Below are positions 23,347 through 31,912 of a stretch of DNA of 64,000 bases, piece by piece. The stretch is taken from contig DASUVX010000080.1 of NCBI GenBank assembly GCA_036378735.1, forward strand, positions 28,581 through 92,580, given 5' to 3'. The DNA is from GCA-003244245 sp036378735. Lineage in GTDB: Bacteria > Actinomycetota > Actinomycetes > Mycobacteriales > Pseudonocardiaceae. Position numbers and translations under genes: made by a program. The notes beneath the pieces were generated by a model that saw nothing but the letters and a program-made list of their open reading frames with translations, was not told where the DNA came from and made no database searches. Within the stretch, counting starts at the first letter, position 1. Each line of letters begins with the position of its first letter.

Positions 23347-24762
23347 GTGATCCCCGACGTGCTGGCGGCGCGGTACGCCTCAAATGAGCTCGTCGCGCTG
23401 TGGTCGCCGGAGCACAAGGTGGTGCTGGAGCGGCAACTGTGGCTGGCGGTGTTGCGGGCACAGGCCGATCTCGGCCTGCCGGTCGAGCGGCAGGTGCTCG
23501 ACGACTACGAGCGGGTGGTGCCCGAGGTGAACCTCGCATCCATCGCGGCTCGGGAGCGGCAGAGCCGGCACGACGTCAAGGCGCGCATCGAGGAGTTCAA
23601 CGCGCTGGCCGGTCACCAGCAGATTCACCAGGGGCTGACGTCGAGGGACCTCACCGAGAACGTCGAGCAGCTGCAGATCCGCCTCTCGCTGGCGCGCGTG
23701 CGGGACCGCTGCGTCGCCGTGCTGGCCACCCTGGCGGCGCGCGCCGCGGAGTTCGCCGAGCTGGTGATGACCGGGCGCAGCCACAACGTCGCGGCTCAGG
23801 CCACCACGCTGGGCAAGCGGTTTGCCTCCGTGGCCGACGAGCTGCTGGTGGCCTTCGCCCGGCTCGAAGAGCTGCTCGCCCGGTACCCGCTGCGCGGGAT
23901 CAAGGGCCCCATGGGCACCGCGCAGGACATGCTGGACTTGCTCGGTGGCGATCCAGCAGCGCTCGCCCAGCTGGAGCAGCGGGTGGCCGCACATCTGGGC
24001 TTCACGCGGGTGCTCACCAGCGTCGGGCAGGTCTACCCGCGGTCGTTGGACCACGAGGTGGTGACCTGCCTGGTGCAGCTGGCCGCGGGGCCGTCGTCGT
24101 TGGCGACCACGATCCGGCTGATGGCCGGCCATGAGCTGGTCACCGAGGGTTTCCAGCCTGGTCAGGTCGGGTCCAGCGCCATGCCGCACAAGATGAACAC
24201 CCGCTCCTGCGAGCGGGTGAACGGCCTGGCTGTGGTGCTGCGCGGCTATGCCTCGATGGTGGCCGAGCTGGCCGGCGCGCAGTGGAACGAGGGCGACGTG
24301 TCGGACTCGGTGGTGCGCCGGGTGGCGCTGCCGGATGCGTTTTTCGCATTCGACGGGATGGTCGAGACCTTTCTCACGGTGCTCGCCGAGTTCGGCGCCT
24401 ACCCGGAGGTGATCGACCGGGAGGTGCAGCGGTACCTGCCGTTCCTGGCCACTACCAAGATCCTCGTCGCCGCGGTGCGCGCCGGGATGGGACGGGAAAA
24501 CGCGCACGAGGTGATCAGGGAACATGCCGTCGCGGTCGCCATCGCGATGCGGGAGAAAGGCGCCGGCAATGACCTGCTCGATCGGCTCGCCGCAGACAGC
24601 AGGTTGCCGCTGGACCGCGCCGAGCTGGATGCGCTGCTCGCCGATCGTCTCCGGTTCACCGGGGCGGGCACCGAGCAGGTCGCGGCAGTCGTTGCTGCGG
24701 TTGACGCGGTAGTGGCCCGGTATCCCCAAGCTGCCAACTACCGTCCCGCTGAAATCTTGTAG
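23347..24762 (+). CDS. purB: Adenylosuccinate lyase
   Basis: This 471-residue enzyme of the fumarase/aspartase superfamily splits adenylosuccinate to AMP plus fumarate and SAICAR to AICAR plus fumarate. It starts VIPDVLAARYASNELVALWS at the GTG at 23347. The three conserved regions are visible: HQGLTSRDLTENVEQLQIRL; MTGRSHNVAAQATTLGKRFA with catalytic His; and the signature loop QVGSSAMPHKMNTRSCERVN with catalytic Ser. QWNEGDVSDSVVRRVALPD follows. Length is typical of the actinobacterial enzyme. The only upstream sequence is a repeat array. Confidence 0.97.
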   Translation: MIPDVLAARYASNELVALWSPEHKVVLERQLWLAVLRAQADLGLPVERQVLDDYERVVPEVNLASIAARERQSRHDVKARIEEFNALAGHQQIHQGLTSRDLTENVEQLQIRLSLARVRDRCVAVLATLAARAAEFAELVMTGRSHNVAAQATTLGKRFASVADELLVAFARLEELLARYPLRGIKGPMGTAQDMLDLLGGDPAALAQLEQRVAAHLGFTRVLTSVGQVYPRSLDHEVVTCLVQLAAGPSSLATTIRLMAGHELVTEGFQPGQVGSSAMPHKMNTRSCERVNGLAVVLRGYASMVAELAGAQWNEGDVSDSVVRRVALPDAFFAFDGMVETFLTVLAEFGAYPEVIDREVQRYLPFLATTKILVAAVRAGMGRENAHEVIREHAVAVAIAMREKGAGNDLLDRLAADSRLPLDRAELDALLADRLRFTGAGTEQVAAVVAAVDAVVARYPQAANYRPAEIL

Positions 24763-24773
24763 CGTTGCCGGAT

Positions 24774-25472
24774 GTGAGCAGGCCCGATCGGGAGCTGTCC
24801 TGGGTCGCCGAAGCCCAGCCGCGGTTCGAACAGGCTGTCACGGAGCTGGCCGACCTGCGCGGCCCCTGCCGGTTGCCCGGGTGGACCCGCGGCCATGTGG
24901 TGACCCACGTCGCTCGCAACGCCGAGGCCCTGAGCCGGCTGCTCACCTGGGCGCGGACCGGAATCGAGACCCCGATGTACCCGTCGGCGCAGGCCCGCGA
25001 CGCCGACATCCAGTCCGGCGCGGCGCGACCCCGTCTCATCCAGCTCGATGATCTCCGCAGCACCGCAGCTGCGTTCGCCGCGACGGCGCAGCAGCTGTCA
25101 GCGGATCACTGGGCTGCCACCGTCGGCACTAGGCATGGCCCGGTACGCGCCTCCTGGGTCCCGTGGGCGCGGGTGCGTGAGCTGTGGTTGCACCTCGTGG
25201 ACCTAGACGCCGGTGTGCAGATCGACGCGATACCTGCCGACATCGCGAGCGTGCTGGTGCGCGACCTCGCCGACTGGATGCACAGCCGGGTGGACGGTCG
25301 GATCGAGCTGCACAGCCCGGACTCCGAACCGGTGTCCTTCGGTCCGGAGTCAGCTGCCCCGGTGCTGGTCTCCGGGACGGTGCAGCAGCTCGCCGGCTGG
25401 CTCACCGGTCGCTGCACCGGCGCGCAACTGCGCGCGCCCGCTGGGCTGCCCACCCTGCCGCGCTGGCTCTGA
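24774..25472 (+). CDS. Maleylpyruvate isomerase-family (mycothiol-dependent, DinB-like) protein
   Basis: This 232-residue protein has the DinB/MDMPI fold. CRLPGWTRGHVVTHVARNAE (residues about 30-49) is the family signature, with the metal-binding His, and WVPWARVRELWLHLVDLDAG contains the second His. The C-terminal domain (VLVSGTVQQLAGWLTGR) matches the MDMPI C-terminal domain. The closest annotated class is mycothiol-dependent maleylpyruvate isomerase, but many members are general thiol transferases, so the reaction is not certain. The GTG at 24774 is 11 bases after purB; a TTG at 24765 is an alternative. It is probably co-transcribed with purB. Confidence 0.87.
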   Translation: MSRPDRELSWVAEAQPRFEQAVTELADLRGPCRLPGWTRGHVVTHVARNAEALSRLLTWARTGIETPMYPSAQARDADIQSGAARPRLIQLDDLRSTAAAFAATAQQLSADHWAATVGTRHGPVRASWVPWARVRELWLHLVDLDAGVQIDAIPADIASVLVRDLADWMHSRVDGRIELHSPDSEPVSFGPESAAPVLVSGTVQQLAGWLTGRCTGAQLRAPAGLPTLPRWL

Positions 25473-25490
25473 CGGCGCCGCCTTGCCGCG

Positions 25491-26147
25491 TTACTTCTGC
25501 AGAGCGTGGAAGGAGGCTGCGATCTTATCGAAGGTCGGTGCGGTGGTGGCGAACCGCTCCCGGGGCAGGGTCTGGAAGACCATACTGATCATGGTCTTGC
25601 CGTTGAACAGGAAGAAGTGCGAGTGCGCGCCCTCCTGACCGCTGGCGGCATCCTTGAACGAATAAAAGTAGAAGAAGCCAGGCAACCCGCCCAACTCGAT
25701 CTGCTTCGGCTCGGTGATCATTTGAACCGTCTTGTTGGACGTCACGAGCTTGTCGGTCACCTGCCTGGCGGCGGGGAGTTGTTGGGGTCCGACCGGCTCT
25801 TGCAGCTCGCTGGCCCGTATCAGCAGGGAATCCTGGGTGCCCTGCGCGAGAAGCAGCAGCACCTGCGGGTCCTTCGGGCTCAGCTTGGTCCAGGTGGACG
25901 GGTAGGCCAGTTCGAAGCCGGCCTGATCACTACGAAACTGGCTGAAGCCGGCCGGTAGGGCCTTGGCTGAGGTATTTGAAGTCTTGTCGGTGGTACTCGC
26001 CGCATTCGCTGCCTTGGCAGGTTGACCCGCAGCGAAGAACTCGGGCCCCCAGATCGCTGCGGATGTGCCGAGTCCGGCCGCCAGTACCACCCCGGTGGCG
26101 ATGACCAGCATCCGTCTCTTGCGCATCGCGTCTAACAGACCAGCCAT
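25491..26147 (-). CDS. Membrane-anchored extracytoplasmic protein of unknown function
   Basis: This 218-residue protein has an N-terminal basic/hydrophobic segment (MRKRRMLVIATGVVLAAGLG, about residues 8-34) acting as a signal-anchor, then a Thr/Ala-rich linker, and an outer domain (FRSDQAGFELAYPSTWTKLS; GGLPGFFYFYSFKDA; FLFNGKTMISMVFQTLP). The outer domain resembles PsbP/LpqN-like or Mog1-like domains common in actinobacterial lipoproteins, but no lipobox Cys is present. It is convergent with the purB-linked gene. The function is unknown. Confidence 0.72.
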   Translation of the reverse strand: MAGLLDAMRKRRMLVIATGVVLAAGLGTSAAIWGPEFFAAGQPAKAANAASTTDKTSNTSAKALPAGFSQFRSDQAGFELAYPSTWTKLSPKDPQVLLLLAQGTQDSLLIRASELQEPVGPQQLPAARQVTDKLVTSNKTVQMITEPKQIELGGLPGFFYFYSFKDAASGQEGAHSHFFLFNGKTMISMVFQTLPRERFATTAPTFDKIAASFHALQK

Positions 26148-26495
26148 GTGCCCACTTCCATCCCTCAGAGGCTTAGGTTACTCTACGTATACGATGTCCG
26201 GCCCTCCGGTCACGGAGAGGAGCATCGTACTGGCGCCGTGTCGCCACCGAACGGCCGCCCCGGTACCGGGGTCGAGCCATCCAGTCGCCGTGGGACAGCC
26301 GATGCGCAAGCACCGTCGGCGAAATCGATCTTTATCATCCGATCGAGTGGTCCGTAGGTCAGCAGTGAACCGTGGGCCGTTGCGTGCCGAAGGGCGTGCC
26401 AAGGACCTGAGGTGGTGGCGCAACGCCGGCCTTGGCACCTCACCGTTGACTGGTCGACGTCGAGTGGAGTCGGCGTTGAGTGGAAGGGGACACAC
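26148..26495. other. Intergenic region between divergent genes, no supported gene
   Basis: These 348 bases separate the minus-strand anchored protein and the plus-strand DUF4383 gene. Open frames here are short, begin or end in neighbouring genes and show no family resemblance. The stretch TAGGTTACTCTACGTATACG near 26172 is AT-richer than the surroundings and could hold promoters. No RNA gene was recognised. Confidence 0.5.
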
Positions 26496-26960
26496 ATGAC
26501 GTTAGCTGGTCCAGAAGAGAAGTTCGGGATCAAGCTCAGGGGCCATTCCAGGACGTTTGAGCAGAACTTCTCGATGATCCTCGGCTCCGTATACATCGTG
26601 GGCGGGATCATCGGGTTCTTCGTCTCGGGCTTCGCCAACTTTACCGAGATGACGAACCACGACCTTTTCGGGCTATTTCTGATCAACCCGTACCACAACA
26701 TCGTGCACATCGGGATCGGGGCGTTCTGGCTGCTTGGGGCGTTCGCGCTGACCCCTGCCGGCAATGAGGGGTTGAACATCGCGATCGGCGGTATCTACGC
26801 GCTGGCTACCGTGATCGGCTGGCTGGGTTACCTGTCCCTGCTGTCGATTCCCCCCGGCCCGGTCGGAGACCAGTGGCTGCACCTGGTTACCGCACTGGTT
26901 ACCCTGATCTTAGGCACCGGCCTGATCAGTGCGAGCAGGCGACAAGCCGTGACCGCATAG
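26496..26960 (+). CDS. DUF4383 four-helix membrane protein
   Basis: This 154-residue membrane protein has four helices: about residues 30-50 (SMILGSVYIVGGIIGFFVSG), 68-92 (NPYHNIVHIGIGAFWLLGAF), 98-122 and 128-148. The N(P)YHNIVHIGIG segment is the DUF4383 hallmark. It begins at the ATG at 26496, just after GGAAGGGGAC, which can serve as ribosome-binding site. The frame is open upstream but only into non-conserved sequence. No function is known; it lies 77 bases before ask on the same strand. Confidence 0.85.
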   Translation: MTLAGPEEKFGIKLRGHSRTFEQNFSMILGSVYIVGGIIGFFVSGFANFTEMTNHDLFGLFLINPYHNIVHIGIGAFWLLGAFALTPAGNEGLNIAIGGIYALATVIGWLGYLSLLSIPPGPVGDQWLHLVTALVTLILGTGLISASRRQAVTA

Positions 26961-27025
26961 CGGCGGAGGTTTTTGGGCCGTGTCCCCTGACGCCAGGGGG
27001 CACGGCTCATTCGTGTGTGACCAGA

Positions 27026-27031
27026 CGGGAG
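27026..27031 (+). promoter_or_regulatory. Ribosome-binding site deciding ask start
   Basis: GGGAGG lies six bases before the GTG at 27038 and fixes it as the aspartokinase start. The reading frame extends 55 codons further upstream, out of frame with the end of the DUF4383 gene. Confidence 0.7.
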
Positions 27032-27037
27032 GTCGGC

Positions 27038-28303
27038 GTGGCGCTCGTCGTCCAGAAGTACGGTGGCTCGTCGGTGGACGGCGCCGAGCGGATCAAGAAA
27101 GTAGCCGACCGGATCGTCGAGACCCGTAACGGCGGCAATGAGGTTGTCGTAGTGGTGTCGGCGATGGGTGACACCTCCGATGAGCTGCTCGACCTCGCCG
27201 CTGAGGTATCGTCGCAACCACATCAGCGCGAGCTGGACATGCTGCTCACCGCGGGAGAGCGGATATCCAACGCGCTGGTCGCGATGGCGGTGCACGATCG
27301 TGGCGTCGATGCCCGCTCGTTCACCGGATCGCAGGCCGGCGTGATCACCACCGCCGTGCACGGCCGGGCCCGGATCATCGACGTGACGCCGAGCAGGGTG
27401 CGGCGCGCCCTGGACCAGGGCGCGGTGGCGCTCGTCGCCGGATTCCAGGGGGTGGCCCAAGACACCAAGGATGTGACCACCTTGGGCCGTGGCGGCTCCG
27501 ATGTCACCGCTGTTGCGCTGGCCGCTGCGCTGCGGGCGGACGTCTGCGAGATCTACACCGACGTGGACGGCGTGTACTCCGCCGATCCGCGAATCGTGCC
27601 CGATGCCCGCAAGCTCAACACCATCACCTACGAAGAGATGCTGGAGATGGCGGCCAGCGGGGCCCGGGTACTGATGTTGCGATGCGTCGAGTACGCCCGG
27701 CGCAACTCCGTTGTGGTCCACGTCCGCTCGTCGTTCAGCCGCAATCGCGGCACCATGGTGTCTGGATCAGTGGAGGATCGCGCCATGGAACAGGCCATGC
27801 TCACCGGCGTCGCGCACGACCGGTCCGAGTCGAAGATCACCGTCCTGGGGGTGCCCGACGAGCTGGGCAAGGCCGCCCACATCTTCCGGGTCATCGCCGA
27901 CGCCGAGCTCAACATCGACATGGTGCTGCAGAACATCTCACACGACGACACCCGCCGCACCGACGTCACCTTCACGCTGCCCAAACTCGACGCACCCATT
28001 GCGGTCAACGCGTTGCGGGCGATGCAGTCGAAGATCGGTTTTGAGGACGTGCTGTGCGACAACCATGTCGGCAAGGTGTCGCTGATCGGCGCTGGGATGC
28101 GCTCACACCCGGGGGTCACCGCCCGATTCTGCGAGGCGCTGGCTCAGGCCGGGGTGAACATCGAGACCATCAACACCTCCGAGATCCGGATCTCGGTGCT
28201 GGTCCGGGCCGAGCAGCTCGACGACGCGGTGCGCGCCATCCACCACGCGTTCGACCTGGGTGGGGACGAGCCGGCCATTGTCTACGCCGGTAGCGGACGA
28301 TGA
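27038..28303 (+). CDS. ask: Aspartate kinase
   Basis: This 421-residue enzyme phosphorylates aspartate, the first step towards lysine, methionine, threonine and diaminopimelate. It starts MALVVQKYGGSSV (KYGGSS kinase motif). VVVVSAMGDTSDELLDLA, ELDMLLTAGERISNALVAMA, TTLGRGGSDVTAVALAAAL and CEIYTDVDGVYSADPRIVPD mark the amino-acid kinase domain. Two ACT domains follow (about residues 265-420, with INIDMVLQNIS-like LNIDMVLQNISHDDTRRTDV and VNIETINTSEIRISVLV), consistent with feedback control by lysine and threonine. In actinobacteria an internal start within this gene yields the beta subunit. Its stop overlaps asd by four bases. Confidence 0.97.
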   Translation: MALVVQKYGGSSVDGAERIKKVADRIVETRNGGNEVVVVVSAMGDTSDELLDLAAEVSSQPHQRELDMLLTAGERISNALVAMAVHDRGVDARSFTGSQAGVITTAVHGRARIIDVTPSRVRRALDQGAVALVAGFQGVAQDTKDVTTLGRGGSDVTAVALAAALRADVCEIYTDVDGVYSADPRIVPDARKLNTITYEEMLEMAASGARVLMLRCVEYARRNSVVVHVRSSFSRNRGTMVSGSVEDRAMEQAMLTGVAHDRSESKITVLGVPDELGKAAHIFRVIADAELNIDMVLQNISHDDTRRTDVTFTLPKLDAPIAVNALRAMQSKIGFEDVLCDNHVGKVSLIGAGMRSHPGVTARFCEALAQAGVNIETINTSEIRISVLVRAEQLDDAVRAIHHAFDLGGDEPAIVYAGSGR

Positions 28304-29412
28304 GCCCGGGTGCGGGTGTCCCGCAGCGTCCGGGTGCGGGTGTCCCGCAGGACACAGGTGCACCCACGTTGGCCGTGGTCGGTGCCACCGGCGCGGTCGG
28401 CAGTGTCATGATCGACATTATTAACTCGCGGCCATCGGTGCCGTGGGTCGAGATCCGGTTGATCGCGTCGGCCCGCTCAGCGGGCAAGCAGCTCACGGTG
28501 CGGGGTACGCAACACGTGGTGGTTGAACTGACCCCGGAGGCGTTCGACGGCGTTGACATCGCGATGTTCGACGTTCCTGACGAGATCTCACTGCAGTGGG
28601 CGCCGGTCGCGGTGCAGCGCGGAGCCGTCGTGGTGGACAACTCCAGTGCCTTCCGGATGGACCCGGACGTGCCACTGGTCGTCCCTGAAGTCAATGCCGC
28701 AGCTTTGCCCCACCGGCGGAAGGGCATTGTGTCCAATCCCAACTGCACGACCCTGTCGATGATGGCCGCGGTAGGTGCGCTGCACCGCCAGTTCAGGCTT
28801 ACCGAACTGGTGGTAGCCAGCTACCAGGCCGCCTCCGGCGCTGGCCGCGCTGGGGTGGACCGGCTCTACGCCGAAGTCGCCGCGGTCGCGGGCAAGAGTG
28901 TCGGGCTGCGCGCCGGGGACGTCACCGAGGCGCTGGCCGCCGCGGGCCTGCCCGAGCAGTCACCGTTCCCGGCGCCGCTGGCGATGAACGTGGTGCCTTG
29001 GGCCGGCTCGCGCAAGGCCGGTGGCTGGAGCTCTGAGGAGCTGAAGGTCCGTAACGAGTCCCGCAAGATCCTCGGCATCCCGAATCTGAAGGTATCCGCC
29101 ACCTGCGTGCGGGTTCCGGTGGTCACCACCCACGCGCTTGCGGTGCATGCGGTGTTCGCCCAGCCGGTCACCGTGGAACAGGCCCGCAAGGTGCTCGCCG
29201 CCCAACCGACCATCGTGCTGGCCGACGACCCGGACGTGGGAGTGTGGCCGACTCCGGCCGCGGTGGTCGGCACCGACCCGACCTATGTCGGCCGGCTTCG
29301 CCAGGCCCTGGACTTTCCCAACACGCTGGACTTCTTCGTGTGTGGAGATAACCTCCGCAAAGGCGCGGCGCTGAACACCTACGAGGTCGCCGAGCTGCTT
29401 GCACACCAATGA
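28300..29412 (+). CDS. asd: Aspartate-semialdehyde dehydrogenase with repeat-derived N-terminal extension
   Basis: This 370-residue NADPH-dependent enzyme converts aspartyl phosphate to the semialdehyde. The NADP-binding loop LAVVGATGAVGSVMIDI comes only after an N-terminal stretch MSPGAGVPQRPGAGVPQDTG, two 8-residue repeat units absent from normal Asd proteins. The catalytic Cys is in IVSNPNCTTLSMMAAVG, ASYQAASGAG follows, the substrate-binding segment is RVPVVTTHALAVHAVF, and the C-terminal CGDNLRKGAALNTYEVAELL is standard. It overlaps ask by four bases (ATGA), so the extended start is probably used. The same repeat unit ends the DedA gene at 5114. Confidence 0.96.
   Translation: MSPGAGVPQRPGAGVPQDTGAPTLAVVGATGAVGSVMIDIINSRPSVPWVEIRLIASARSAGKQLTVRGTQHVVVELTPEAFDGVDIAMFDVPDEISLQWAPVAVQRGAVVVDNSSAFRMDPDVPLVVPEVNAAALPHRRKGIVSNPNCTTLSMMAAVGALHRQFRLTELVVASYQAASGAGRAGVDRLYAEVAAVAGKSVGLRAGDVTEALAAAGLPEQSPFPAPLAMNVVPWAGSRKAGGWSSEELKVRNESRKILGIPNLKVSATCVRVPVVTTHALAVHAVFAQPVTVEQARKVLAAQPTIVLADDPDVGVWPTPAAVVGTDPTYVGRLRQALDFPNTLDFFVCGDNLRKGAALNTYEVAELLAHQ
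28304..28351. repeat. 24-bp tandem repeat encoding PGAGVPQ units (asd 5' end)
   Basis: Two 24-base copies (CGGGTGCGGGTGTCCCGCAG plus four) encode SPGAGVPQ and RPGAGVPQ at the very start of asd. They are followed by codons for Asp-Thr, just as in the dedA array. Confidence 0.88.
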
Positions 29413-29490
29413 GTGAGCTGCCGAACCGGCGCCAAGGGCTCGCACGTACACCCAGACAGCACTTCGGTGCAGATCAGGGCGGGAGGTGCG

Positions 29491-30510
29491 GTGCGAAGGA
29501 TTGCGCACGCTGTCGGGTTGGTAGTCGTGATGGCGGTGCTCACCGGCATGTTCACGCTGATCCATCCGGTGCCGGCAGAAGCGCACATCGTGGGAACCGG
29601 CGGGTCGCCCACTGACTATCGCACGACGGTGACCGCGATGCGGCCAGCGGTCTCGACCGTAACGGTGACCGTGGGCCTGGGCGGGCAATGGGTGCGCGTC
29701 ACCAACCAGGGCGCGGCGGCGATCGTGGTCCGGGGCTACCAGGGTGAGCCGTTCCTGCGACTATCAGGCAACCGGGTGCAGGTCAACGAGCTCAGCGAGA
29801 CCGCGGCCAAGACCGTGCAGACTCAGCGCGCGGTGGCGGCCGATCCGGCAGCCGCGCCCAGGTGGGCGCAGTTGCAAGACGGAGACAGCGCCACCTGGAC
29901 AGATGCGCGCATCACCGCGCCGTCCGGGTCGGGACCGGCTTCGATGTCGTGGACGCTGCCGCTGGTGGTGGACGGCCAGCAGGTCGTTGTTGCCGGCACC
30001 ACCGACCGGGTACCCCCACCGTCGCCGTGGCCATGGCTCGCGGCACTAGCCCTTATCGGCATCGCGGTCGCGGCGATCGGGTGGACCCAGCACTGGCGCC
30101 GCCCGATGGCGGCCGCCGTAACAGCCGGCATCCTGGCCTTCGTGGCGCACGTGCTCGGCACCGGGTTCGCGCCGCAGCAAAACGGGCCGGTCTTCGGTTG
30201 GGTTGGGGTCGGGCTGGTGGCGGGGTTCAGCTTGCTGATCGGTGCTGTTGCGGTGCGCAGCACGCTGCGCCGCAGCCAGTCGGCGCCTGATCGGCTGGTC
30301 ACGGTCGGCGCGATGGTGCTCATCCTGGCCGCCACCGACATCACCGTGCTGTGGAACTCGCAGCTACCGTTCGCCGGTCTGGCCGCGCTGGACCGTGGTT
30401 TGACCGTGCTCGCCTACGCGATCGCGCTGGGATTGATCGTGGCCGGAGTGCGCCTGGTGCGCGTGGCCCGTTTACAAAGCGCTGCCGTAGCGGCTCAGTC
30501 TGGGGAGTGA
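29491..30510 (+). CDS. Exported/membrane protein of unknown function with outer domain and C-terminal helices
   Basis: This 339-residue protein has a signal-like helix (VGLVVVMAVLTGMFTLIHPV) ending at a likely PAEAH cleavage site. An extracellular beta-rich part of about 140 residues follows (VSTVTVTVGLGGQWVRVTNQ; IVVRGYQGEPFLRLSGNRVQ), then five or so membrane helices (residues about 180-330). GTG at 29491 is preferred, with GGGAGG six bases before; the frame opens earlier at 29413. It is followed after four bases by a second polytopic membrane gene, so the two probably form a membrane pair. The domain layout resembles copper-associated membrane proteins, but no metal-binding motif is evident. 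Confidence 0.75.
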   Translation: MRRIAHAVGLVVVMAVLTGMFTLIHPVPAEAHIVGTGGSPTDYRTTVTAMRPAVSTVTVTVGLGGQWVRVTNQGAAAIVVRGYQGEPFLRLSGNRVQVNELSETAAKTVQTQRAVAADPAAAPRWAQLQDGDSATWTDARITAPSGSGPASMSWTLPLVVDGQQVVVAGTTDRVPPPSPWPWLAALALIGIAVAAIGWTQHWRRPMAAAVTAGILAFVAHVLGTGFAPQQNGPVFGWVGVGLVAGFSLLIGAVAVRSTLRRSQSAPDRLVTVGAMVLILAATDITVLWNSQLPFAGLAALDRGLTVLAYAIALGLIVAGVRLVRVARLQSAAVAAQSGE

Positions 30511-30514
30511 GCGC

Positions 30515-31837
30515 TTGACGTTCGGCGCGGCAACGCAGTTTCTCGCGCACGGCATCGAGGGTCGGCGCGACCTGCCGTTACCGCTGGACCTGCTGGTGCA
30601 GGGTGCGGTGCTGGCGCTGCTGGCCTCCTTCTTCGGGCTCGGCTTGCTGTGGCGGTCGCCACGGTTGCGGGCTGGGGCAGCGGGGCGGCCGGTGCCGTTA
30701 CCCGTCCAGCAGCTGGTGGATAGCGCGGGATTCCGGTGGTCGCTGCGCCTGCTCGGCCTGCTCGGCACGGCCTACGTGGTCGTTACCGCGGTGCTGGTGG
30801 GAGATGATGGGCGAAACCCGCTGCCGTACGCGGTCTACGTGCTCTTCTGGGTCGGGGTTGTGCCGCTGTCGCTGCTGTTCGGTCCGGTGTGGCGGCGGGC
30901 CAACCCGCTGCGCACCATCCACGCGCTGCTCACCGCTGTGACCCGCATTCCCGCCGACCGCGGGCTGGTGGCGCTACCGCGCTGGGTCGGCTACTGGCCG
31001 GCTGCCCTGTCGCTGCTGTCTTTCGTGTGGTTGGAGCTGGCTGGCCCGGACCGCGACTCGGTGACCGTGCTGCTGGTCTATTTTGGCTGCTATGCGGCCG
31101 TCCAGGTCGGCGCGGCGCTGCTGTTCGGTGCTCGCTGGTTCGCCACCGGGGACGGGTTCGAGGTCTACTCCTCGGTGGTGGCCACCATGTCACCGTTCGG
31201 CCGGCGTGACGATGGTCGTCTCGTGGTGCGCAACCCCCTTGACGGGGCCGCCACGTTCGGACCCGCACCGGGCATTGTGGTGCTGATCGCCGTGCTGCTG
31301 GGCTCGACGTTTTTCGACACCATCTCCGGTTCGGCGCAATGGGCAGGCGCCATCCAGTCCGTGCCGGCCCCGGCTGCGTTATTGGACACCGCCGGGCTGC
31401 TTGCCATGATTGCGCTGGTGGCCCTGACATTTGTCGGCGCGACGTTGCTGGCCGGTCGTGCCGGTAACCGCGGCCGCAGGCCGGTGCCCGGCCTGCTCGC
31501 GCACACCATCATCCCCATTGTGGTGGGGTACGTCATTGCGCACTATTTTTCTCTGCTGCTCTTTCAGGGGCAGCAAGGCATCACTTTGCTGGCCGGTTCG
31601 CTGGATGGCCATACCGCGATTACCCCCGCGGTCAACTATGGTCTGATTACGACCACCGGTATTGCCCTTGTGCAGGTAGTCGCCGTGGTGGTGGGTCACG
31701 TGCTCGCCGTGATCAGCGCCCACGATCGCTCGGTGGCTTTGTTCCCGCAAGCGGAGGCCATCATCGGGCAGCTTCCGTTGATGGTTCTGATGGTGGGCTA
31801 CACGGTGAGCGGCCTCACCCTGCTGTTCGCTGCATAA
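30515..31837 (+). CDS. Polytopic membrane protein of unknown function
   Basis: This 440-residue, very hydrophobic protein has about ten predicted helices and few charged loops. It begins with TTG at 30515, preceded by GGGGAG seven bases upstream. Recognisable segments include FWVGVVPLSLLFGPVWRRAN, PLRTIHALLTAVTRIPA and HTIIPIVVGYVIAHYFSLLL. Similar actinobacterial proteins occur immediately after exported proteins like that at 29491 and are sometimes loosely labelled fenitrothion hydrolase, a name I would not transfer. There is no catalytic motif; a transporter or channel is possible. Confidence 0.72.
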   Translation: MTFGAATQFLAHGIEGRRDLPLPLDLLVQGAVLALLASFFGLGLLWRSPRLRAGAAGRPVPLPVQQLVDSAGFRWSLRLLGLLGTAYVVVTAVLVGDDGRNPLPYAVYVLFWVGVVPLSLLFGPVWRRANPLRTIHALLTAVTRIPADRGLVALPRWVGYWPAALSLLSFVWLELAGPDRDSVTVLLVYFGCYAAVQVGAALLFGARWFATGDGFEVYSSVVATMSPFGRRDDGRLVVRNPLDGAATFGPAPGIVVLIAVLLGSTFFDTISGSAQWAGAIQSVPAPAALLDTAGLLAMIALVALTFVGATLLAGRAGNRGRRPVPGLLAHTIIPIVVGYVIAHYFSLLLFQGQQGITLLAGSLDGHTAITPAVNYGLITTTGIALVQVVAVVVGHVLAVISAHDRSVALFPQAEAIIGQLPLMVLMVGYTVSGLTLLFAA

Positions 31838-31912
31838 ACGCCAGCGAACGGCGCGGTTGGCGAATCTGCCCGCGGGTTTGGCTGCGGCGGGTGGGGGGTA
31901 AGGCGTGGGGCG

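Noticed and set aside
26210..26779. 189-residue frame on the minus strand
   Set aside because: Overlaps the DUF4383 membrane gene antisense; the plus-strand gene has conserved motifs and a ribosome-binding site.
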